Part shown: piece by piece, positions 6,801 to 10,318 of the stretch
Position numbering within the stretch: the first letter of the stretch is position 1
Layout: each line of letters starts with the position of its first letter
Assembly: GCA_050731755.1 (NCBI GenBank)
Contig: JBOHPP010000099.1
Coordinates: forward strand, 1-10,318
Reading direction: 5' to 3'
Source: JBOHPP01 sp050731755
GTDB taxonomy: Bacteria > Methylomirabilota > Methylomirabilia > Rokubacteriales > CSP1-6
DNA: 10,318 nt
Program-made: the position numbers and the translations under genes
Notes under the pieces: model-generated
Databases searched by the model: none
Seen by the model: the letters and a program-made list of their open reading frames with translations, nothing else
What the model was told of the DNA's origin: nothing

Positions 6801-7311
6801 GGAGGCCGAGCAACAGGCCGTGCCCGGCGAGACCCGGCTCAGCGAGAGCGTGGCCCGGCATCTCTTCAAGCTCATGGCCTACAAAGACGAGTACGAGGTG
6901 GCGCGCCTGCACCTCAAAAACAACCTGGCCGCCCAGCTGGCCGGGGAGTACCCCGACGGCGTGAAGATCCACTACCACCTGCAGCCGCCGCTGCTGCGCG
7001 CGCTCGGTCTCGAGAAGAAAATCCGGCTCGGCACCTGGCTCGACGGCGCCTTCCGCCTGCTGGGAGCGCTGCGCCGCCTGCGGGGCAGCGCGCTGGACCC
7101 GTTCGGCTACGCCGAGGTGCGCCGCACCGAGCGCGCCCTGATCGCGGAGTACCGCGCGCTGATCGAAAAGGCCCTGGCCGGCCTCGCGGAGGCCACCTAC
7201 GAGCGCGCCGTGAAGCTCGCCGGGCTGCCCGACCTCATTCGCGGCTACGAGGAGATCAAGCTGCGGAACGTCCGGCGTTTCCGGGACGAGGTTCGGGCTC
7301 TGGGGTTCTGA
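3847..7311 (+). CDS. Fused indolepyruvate ferredoxin oxidoreductase-family protein
   Basis: A 1154-residue single-chain 2-oxoacid:ferredoxin oxidoreductase of the indolepyruvate type. It is the usual length for the fused form. The family oxidatively decarboxylates aryl or branched-chain 2-oxoacids to acyl-CoA with thiamine diphosphate, passing electrons to ferredoxin. The N-terminal pyrimidine-binding domain shows SGYRGSPLGG at 51-60 and NEDLGATA with Glu85, the probable thiamine-activating Glu. The thiamine-binding domain has CSGCPHN at 433-439 and GDGT at 497-500. A Cys-rich insert follows: Cys635, 638, 641 and 647, then Cys668, 674 and 679, likely ligating iron-sulfur clusters. The gamma domain begins with GIGGTGVVTVNQILG at about 722 and includes GLDQTGLSQKGGPVVSH. 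The C-terminal 200 or so residues are a helical region typical of this fused family. The ATG at 3847 is chosen because family similarity starts there. All key motifs are intact. The exact substrate is not decidable, although amino-acid or phenylacetate-type catabolism is likely. Confidence 0.93.
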   Translation: MAIAHDFSLEAKYRKEAGLIFLSGIQALVRLPLDQHRADRRRGLTTATLISGYRGSPLGGFDQTLERNAPLLREHNVVFISGVNEDLGATAVYGSQLANLLPRPRYDGVLGMWYGKGPGVDRTGDIFKHANYAGVGRHGGVLALGGDDPLAKSSTLPSHSEVAFYDALFPVLFPGNVQEILDFGRLGFELSRYSGLWVGFKIVTNVADEISTAEVAPDRVVVRDPGFVFEGRPWQAQQTPMLLPPFVLETERLIQYGRLEAARAFAAANGLNRITVPTPDAWLGIAAPGKTYYDLREALRDLGLDDAALRRHGIRLLKIGMLFPMEPGIVGEFARGLEELLVVEEKRAFTELFIRDVLYNQTERPRVLGKYDEQGQPLVPANGELDADHIALLVASRLERRVPQASITARVALLEALRERPQPLTLTRQPYFCSGCPHNRSTVVPEGSIAGAGIGCHGMALYMDRQTMGLTHMGGEGGQWVGMAPFTETPHIFQNLGDGTLFHSGSLAIRQAVAAGTDVTYKILYNSAVAMTGGQDAAGAMPVPDLTRALEAEGVKRILVMTDEPDKYPKGTRWASGVEVWHRDRLDEAQRILRETPGVTALVYDQRCAAEKRRLRKRGKLPDPAMRVYINEAVCEGCGDCGVKSNCLSVHPVETEFGRKTQIHQSSCNKDYSCLNGDCPSFLTVVPLGAPRKMERSTFMVDRELPEPALRVSPQCNVFMMGIGGTGVVTVNQILGTAALLDGKHVRGLDQTGLSQKGGPVVSHLKIYDRPEDVSTKVGAGEADAYIGFDVLVATTAQNLDHARPDKTIAVISTSKVPTGAMVTSTEVQFPETSGLLASINRVTRKDENVYLDAIGLGERLFDDHMAANMIVLGAAYQVGALPVSAAAIEQAIALNGVAVPMNTQAFRAGRLVVVDPAWAQGLRKARLGAVEERSELTAEARTLVESVGASGELWRLLEIRVPELIAYQDAAYARQYVEFVRRVREAEQQAVPGETRLSESVARHLFKLMAYKDEYEVARLHLKNNLAAQLAGEYPDGVKIHYHLQPPLLRALGLEKKIRLGTWLDGAFRLLGALRRLRGSALDPFGYAEVRRTERALIAEYRALIEKALAGLAEATYERAVKLAGLPDLIRGYEEIKLRNVRRFRDEVRALGF

Positions 7312-7313
7312 CC

Positions 7314-7580
7314 ATGAAGAAGGAACTCGAAAGCCAGCTCAAGACCCTGGAGCGCAGTCTCAAGACGCTCAGGTCCCAGGCCAAGAAGGCGCGCGGCCAG
7401 GCCCAGCGACGGCTCAAGCGCCTGGAGCGCCAGACCCGGGTCACGGTGACCCGCGCCCTGCGCCAAGCCGAGCCCCGGGTGCGCAAGGCCGTCGCCGAGG
7501 CGACCGTCATCGGCCGCGGCCTCCGGGCCGGCGTCAAGGCCGGCGTCGCCGCCTACCGCCAGAGCGCCCGGCGGCGCTGA
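7314..7580 (+). CDS. Short basic coiled-coil protein
   Basis: An 88-residue hypothetical protein starting two bases after the oxidoreductase stop, so it is almost certainly co-transcribed. Residues 1-45 form a heptad-like helix rich in Lys, Arg, Leu and Gln (ELESQLKTLERSLKTLRSQ, then RRLKRLERQ). A second helix follows from about 48, and the end is basic (RQSARRR). There are no Cys, no signal peptide and no membrane segment. The strong positive charge suggests binding to nucleic acid or an acidic partner. It resembles small histone-H1-like or phasin-like helical proteins only in composition. I recognise no family. Codon use matches the neighbours and the reading frame is intact. A hairpin overlaps its stop. 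Confidence 0.65.
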   Translation: MKKELESQLKTLERSLKTLRSQAKKARGQAQRRLKRLERQTRVTVTRALRQAEPRVRKAVAEATVIGRGLRAGVKAGVAAYRQSARRR

Positions 7581-7588
7581 GCTGCCGG
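7568..7588 (+). terminator. GC hairpin across the stop of the basic coiled-coil gene
   Basis: CCGGCGGC (7568-7575) pairs with GCTGCCGG (7581-7588) around a five-base loop that contains the TGA stop. This gives eight pairs including one G-T. No T run follows. It may be a terminator or an mRNA 3'-end structure for the oxidoreductase transcript, but it could be chance in GC-rich DNA. Confidence 0.3.
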
Positions 7589-7646
7589 CCCGTCCAGCCG
7601 ATCTCCTCGTCGCGGGCACTCTGGTTGCTCTCGATGAATCGGGGCC

Positions 7647-7652
7647 AGGAGG
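7647..7652 (+). promoter_or_regulatory. Strong ribosome binding site
   Basis: A perfect AGGAGG lies six bases before the ATG at 7659. It fixes the start of the exported two-domain protein and is the best ribosome binding site in the window. Confidence 0.75.
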
Positions 7653-7658
7653 TTTACC

Positions 7659-8258
7659 ATGCGCTGCTTGCAGACGCTTACCCTCTCGGTAGTGCTCACG
7701 CTTGCCGCCGTCGCCCCGCTGGCGGCTCAGCCTCGCGAAACCGCCAGCCGCATCTGGACGCAGGTGAATGGCCGGGTGGAGAGGATCGACGGCGCGCGAC
7801 TCATCTTGAAAGCGGACAGCGGTCAGAGGCTGCGGGTCGATCTCTCACACATGTCAACGGATGACCGGCGGGAGCTCGCACCGGGCGGCCTGGCCACCTT
7901 GATCGGCTACGCCGGAGCCCGGTCTGACGAGTTCGTGGCCCGGTTCGTCCCGGTCGACCGTGGCGATGCGGCCGCGGCCTCACCGCGGACCGAGCCGGCG
8001 GAGGAGCAGGTCTGGCGGATCGTCCAGGGCAGGGTGGCGGGCGCCGAGGGCACGACGTTGCTGCTCCGGACCGACGAGGGGGCTGCGGTGACGGTGGACA
8101 TGGCGCCGGTCGACGAGCGCGTCCGCGGCGCCCTGACAGCGAACGAGCGGGTCACCGTGATCGGCTTCTCGCGCGGGGCGGCCGGCCGCTTCGAGGCCCG
8201 GTTCATCCATCGTGACACCGCCGCCGGGCTCTCCCGGGCGCCGGCTACGCGGAGCTGA
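7659..8258 (+). CDS. Exported protein with two repeated small beta domains
   Basis: A 199-residue protein with a signal peptide (residues 1-24; core LSVVLTLAAVAPLA, cut probably near AAQ). The mature part is an internal duplication: residues 33-100 and 119-186 align from start to end. Matching landmarks are WTQVNGRVERIDGARLILKAD with WRIVQGRVAGAEGTTLLLRTD, RVDLSHM with TVDMAPV, ATLIGYAGARSDEFVARFV with VTVIGFSRGAAGRFEARFI. The strand pattern (GRV, LILK, LRVDL, TLIGY, FVARF) suggests a small five-stranded, OB-like barrel, similar to domains found in many periplasmic proteins of unknown role. A linker of about 18 residues rich in Ala, Pro and Glu joins the copies. There are no catalytic motifs or Cys in the mature part, so a binding role is likely. 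AGGAGG fixes the start. Its last 14 bases overlap the end of the opposing nucleotidyltransferase gene. Confidence 0.8.
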   Translation: MRCLQTLTLSVVLTLAAVAPLAAQPRETASRIWTQVNGRVERIDGARLILKADSGQRLRVDLSHMSTDDRRELAPGGLATLIGYAGARSDEFVARFVPVDRGDAAAASPRTEPAEEQVWRIVQGRVAGAEGTTLLLRTDEGAAVTVDMAPVDERVRGALTANERVTVIGFSRGAAGRFEARFIHRDTAAGLSRAPATRS

Positions 8259-9030
8259 GCGGATCGACACGTCGACGGCGGTCGAGGGTGAGCCGGATGA
8301 AGTCCAGCGTCTCGTTCAAATGATCGAATGGCTCGGCCATGCCCCGCGCCAGGGCCCGCGCGATCAGCCCGGTCCAGGACGCACCCAGGGCCTCCTGGGC
8401 CCATCGCGCTGCCGCCGGTTTCGAGACCACGGTGCCCAGCTGCAGCGTATGGAGAATCCGGCACATCGTGAGCACGGCGTAGGCTTGGTACCAGGGATCG
8501 CGCAGTCGGGTGGGATCCTGGAGCATGGGCGCCCACCAGCCATCTAAACACTCCACTACAGCCCGCCGTAACTCGCCGGACCCGATCGGATCAATCAGCG
8601 TGCGGGGATCGGGCCCCGCCGCGATGACCCCGCGTTCTCGCAGCACGTGACGATGAATCACCCAGTCGCTGTCGTGCTGCTCTACGTGCAACCGTCCATG
8701 CCGCTCATGGTAGGGATGCCGGGCCTGAGCCGGGTCGTACCGACGCAGAGCCTTGAGCGGAATGTAGGCACCTTCCAGCTCTCTGGCCAGCGAATCGCTC
8801 GTGGCCAGCCGCGCATGCATGGCAGCCAGCGCGGTCAGCATCTCCCCGGGGATCTCATCGGCGGTCACGACGAGAAAGTCGATATCACTCCGCTGAGCGT
8901 CGAAATCCCCGAGAGCCACAGAGCCGTAAAGATACAGGCCGATGAACTGTTCCCCGACGATTGCCTGGACGCCGGCGCAGAATTCATGCAGCACGGCGTT
9001 GACGTCGGGGTACGGCGTCGGATGCGTCAC
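8245..9030 (-). CDS. AadA-like aminoglycoside nucleotidyltransferase-family protein
   Basis: A 261-residue protein resembling ANT(3'')/ANT(9) adenylyltransferases, which transfer AMP from ATP to streptomycin or spectinomycin and are about 260 residues long. The nucleotidyltransferase signature is complete: YGSVALGDF at 35-43, then Asp49 and Asp51 in SDIDFLVV. Glu86 in RELEGAYIPL sits where AadA has its catalytic base. The middle part VIHRHVLRERGVIAAGPDP and LIDPI matches the family, and a helical C-terminal domain (YQAYAVLTMCRILHTL, SKPAAARWAQEAL) follows. In the last segment AadA usually has Asp residues (SKDVAADWA), whereas here the matching positions appear to be Pro and Arg. Antibiotic specificity may therefore be altered or absent. 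The GTG start overlaps the MOSC stop by four bases (GTGA), indicating translational coupling. It is a chromosomal homologue, with no integron or transposon features around it. Confidence 0.85.
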   Translation of the reverse strand: MTHPTPYPDVNAVLHEFCAGVQAIVGEQFIGLYLYGSVALGDFDAQRSDIDFLVVTADEIPGEMLTALAAMHARLATSDSLARELEGAYIPLKALRRYDPAQARHPYHERHGRLHVEQHDSDWVIHRHVLRERGVIAAGPDPRTLIDPIGSGELRRAVVECLDGWWAPMLQDPTRLRDPWYQAYAVLTMCRILHTLQLGTVVSKPAAARWAQEALGASWTGLIARALARGMAEPFDHLNETLDFIRLTLDRRRRVDPLSSA

Positions 9031-9611
9031 GCGGGCGCGCGGGCCATGACGTCGACCGAGTCCCCCGGCCGTACGTCGCCGGGTTCCACGACCTGCATAT
9101 AGATGCCCCGGAGGTTCCGATGGCGCAGCTCCTTCATCGAGACCAGGCGAAGCGCATCCTGACCGAACCGGCCCTGGAACTTGCGGCAGCCGTTGTGCGG
9201 AATCGGGGTCACCTGGAGAACGGAGCCACCGACTCGCACGCGGCTCCCGGCCGGGAGGTTGTGGGCGGAGAGGTCCAGGTCCAGAAAGAGGTTGTCGCCA
9301 AACAACGTGAGCGGCTGGCCGTTGGCGATCAGCTCTGCGACATCGGCCTGCATTACCGTAATCTGCGTTTCCCGATTTCGTTCCGGCCGCCGCCCCCAGG
9401 CGTCGCCGACAATTCCGGCGTCCGGCGACAGCCTGATTTGATCCAGGACCTCCCGCCGACCGCCCTCGACCTTCCTCACGATCAACGCGACCCGCCCTGA
9501 GTCTCGCGGCGAAGTCAGCCTCGCCAGCGCTCGTTCCAGATCGCCCAGGGCCAGGAAGCGCGCGGGGTCGCCCACCGAGTCGGAATCCACGCTGGTTGCC
9601 TTAGTCGTCAT
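9027..9611 (-). CDS. MOSC-domain protein
   Basis: A 194-residue protein with a MOSC domain, the beta-barrel found at the C-terminus of molybdenum cofactor sulfurase and in stand-alone YiiM-like proteins. These are thought to handle sulfur or molybdopterin-linked substrates. Matching segments include SPDAGIVGDAW (62-72), QITVMQ (83-88), LFGDNLFLDLDLS (103-115), NLPAGSRVRVG, VTPIPHNGCRKFQGRFG with the conserved Cys142, and RNLRGIYMQVVEPGDVRPGD. All hallmark positions are present. The first 40 residues are variable. The ATG at 9611 lies inside the end of the VOC gene (11-base overlap), and the stop overlaps the nucleotidyltransferase start by four bases, so the three are probably one operon. The frame is open further upstream, but that part is the VOC gene in another frame. 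The substrate is unknown. Confidence 0.88.
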   Translation of the reverse strand: MTTKATSVDSDSVGDPARFLALGDLERALARLTSPRDSGRVALIVRKVEGGRREVLDQIRLSPDAGIVGDAWGRRPERNRETQITVMQADVAELIANGQPLTLFGDNLFLDLDLSAHNLPAGSRVRVGGSVLQVTPIPHNGCRKFQGRFGQDALRLVSMKELRHRNLRGIYMQVVEPGDVRPGDSVDVMARAPA

Positions 9612-10035
9612 CTCGTCGCTCCGATCGCATGTACTTGTCCCAGTACCCGGGCTCCGGATCGATGTGTTGCACGATATCCACCCACATGCCCGCCGGGTCG
9701 AGCAAGCCGAAACGCCGCTGGCCCCACGGCTCACCCCGCAGCGGATATGCTATCCGCACTCCGGCTTCCAGAAGGCGCTTGAACTCCATCGCGACGTCTG
9801 CCACCTGGAAGGTCAGAAACATCCCTTTGCCGGTGAACGTCTCGGGCCCGGGCGGCTGGGATGGATGGTCGGCCGCCATGAAGGCGATGCCGTGAGGGGG
9901 GTCCCCAGCCGACGCCAGGTAGACGAACCAGGACGCCTCGAAGGCGATCTGGAAGCCGAACCAGCGGGTGTAGAAGTCACGGCACTCGGTGAGCTTGTCG
10001 GTGACGACGATCGGATATGCATCCTGCACCTGCAT
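9601..10035 (-). CDS. VOC/glyoxalase-fold protein
   Basis: A 144-residue single-domain member of the vicinal oxygen chelate superfamily (glyoxalase, bleomycin-resistance, dioxygenase fold). The paired beta-alpha-beta modules are visible. The first is YPIVVTDKLTECRDFYTRWFGFQIAFEASWFVYLAS (7-42). The second is GMFLTFQVADVAMEFKRLLEAGVRIAYPLRGEPWGQRRFGLLDPAGMWVDIVQ (71-123). Where metal-dependent members have His and Glu ligands, this protein seems to have Tyr or Pro at the first strand and Asp in WVDIV at the last. A classic metal-dependent isomerase is therefore doubtful, and ligand binding is more likely. The second ATG of an ATGATG pair is chosen because GGAGG (10042-10046) is then six bases away; 10038 is almost as good. 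The frame runs on without a stop into a GNAT fragment upstream, so a longer fused product is possible. Confidence 0.82.
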   Translation of the reverse strand: MQVQDAYPIVVTDKLTECRDFYTRWFGFQIAFEASWFVYLASAGDPPHGIAFMAADHPSQPPGPETFTGKGMFLTFQVADVAMEFKRLLEAGVRIAYPLRGEPWGQRRFGLLDPAGMWVDIVQHIDPEPGYWDKYMRSERRDDD

Positions 10036-10318
10036 CATGACCCTCCACGCGGCTAGCGAGCAGCAGCCTCCCGAGGCGCCCGATCTGAGGCTGAGCGCAG
10101 TATAGCCGTCTCCGCGAGCGGTTCGAATGAGCTCCCGAAGAAGAGTGCGACCGATTCCTTTGGAGCGGTGACCCGAAGCCACCGCAATGCCGAGCTCGGG
10201 AGTCCCAGCGTTCACAAAACCATAGGAATGGAGCTCGGGCGTCCAGTCGGCAAGGAGTCCATCGCGTCGACCGGGATTCTGCCATTCGATCCCATGGTCT
10301 AGCTCGGCCGAGCTACTC
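10036..10318 (-). pseudogene. Truncated GNAT acetyltransferase, in frame with the VOC gene
   Basis: The - strand frame entering from the right edge encodes part of a GNAT N-acetyltransferase. SYGFVNAGTPELGIAVASGHRSKGIGRTLLRELIRTARGDGYTALSLRS covers strand 4 and the acetyl-CoA pyrophosphate-binding motif A, whose R/Q-x-x-G-x-G/A signature is RSKGIG. After LSLRS the expected final part (an Asn-containing turn, the LYE-type helix and GF strand) is absent. It is replaced by about 15 residues rich in Gly, Cys, Ala and Ser before the VOC start codon. The acetyltransferase has therefore lost its C-terminal strands and is probably inactive, unless the remainder was frameshifted. There is no stop between it and the VOC frame, so a fused GNAT-VOC protein could be read. 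Residues before SYGFV also fit the family poorly, hinting at decay. The gene start is outside the window. Confidence 0.5.
10041..10046 (-). promoter_or_regulatory. Ribosome binding site deciding the VOC start
   Basis: The complement reads GGAGGG and sits two bases before the first ATG (10038) and five before the second (10035). Its presence inside the GNAT reading frame shows that the VOC protein can be made on its own, whatever the upstream frame encodes. Confidence 0.6.

Noticed and set aside
3802..6978. Two very long - strand frames (3802-5355 and 5365-6978, each over 500 codons)
   Set aside because: They mirror the oxidoreductase gene in the antisense frame. High GC at third codon positions removes stops, and the products are repetitive Gly/Val/Leu/Glu/His text without domains, whereas the + strand has every family motif.
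6708..7313. Upstream part of the open frame that leads into the basic coiled-coil gene
   Set aside because: It overlaps the oxidoreductase C-terminus in another frame and is Arg/Ala/Pro-rich shadow. The ATG at 7314, just after the enzyme stop, is the sensible start.
9612..9734. Longer MOSC protein start at 9734
   Set aside because: The additional residues are an alternate-frame reading of the VOC gene, with Ser/Thr/Cys-rich text unlike a MOSC N-terminus.

Overview
This is a GC-rich, gene-dense bacterial chromosomal segment. The codons are strongly biased to G or C at the third position. Many starts are GTG, and neighbouring genes often overlap by a few bases. Its most diagnostic gene is a single-chain indolepyruvate ferredoxin oxidoreductase-family enzyme (alpha, ferredoxin-like and gamma parts in one polypeptide of about 1150 residues). 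That architecture is common in Proteobacteria and in deep-branching GC-rich soil and sediment lineages such as Rokubacteria/Methylomirabilota. The window alone does not fix the taxon. No rRNA, tRNA, integrase, transposase or CRISPR array was seen.

Layout. (1) 1-650: the last codons of an upstream gene, then a NYN/YacP-like RNase-fold protein on the + strand, followed by a hairpin and T7 run that could be a terminator. (2) 654-2518: a small accessory block that looks like a prophage or conjugative-element immunity module. It has a small hypothetical protein and a Cro-sized HTH protein on the - strand. Divergent from these is an XRE-family repressor, followed by an ImmA/IrrE-type metallopeptidase. 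The 60-base divergent region carries repeated palindromic sites in helical phase and a good promoter for the - strand HTH gene. The ribosome binding site of the peptidase gene lies inside a hairpin. (3) 2589-3788: two tandem paralogous secreted thermonucleases separated by a strong 19-bp imperfect hairpin. (4) 3847-7580: the 2-oxoacid (indolepyruvate-type) ferredoxin oxidoreductase, followed two bases later by a short, very basic coiled-coil protein. (5) 7659-8258: a signal-peptide protein made of two copies of a small beta domain. (6) 8245-10318, - strand: a compact overlapping cluster. Read in transcription order it is a truncated GNAT acetyltransferase entering from the right edge, a VOC/glyoxalase-fold protein, a MOSC-domain protein and an AadA-like nucleotidyltransferase.

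How the genes may work together. In the immunity block, known ImmR/ImmA pairs suggest that the XRE protein holds down the divergent HTH gene, and probably its own gene, until the peptidase cleaves it. No excision or replication genes are visible, so the module is either a remnant or has been taken over for host use. The thermonucleases directly downstream are on the same strand but need not belong to it. The - strand cluster from 10318 to 8245 is probably one transcription unit, given the 4- and 11-base overlaps. The remaining genes look like ordinary metabolism and housekeeping. I did not find a convincing wholly new system. The most distinctive structures are the operator array with the hairpin-masked peptidase start, and the in-frame GNAT-VOC joint.
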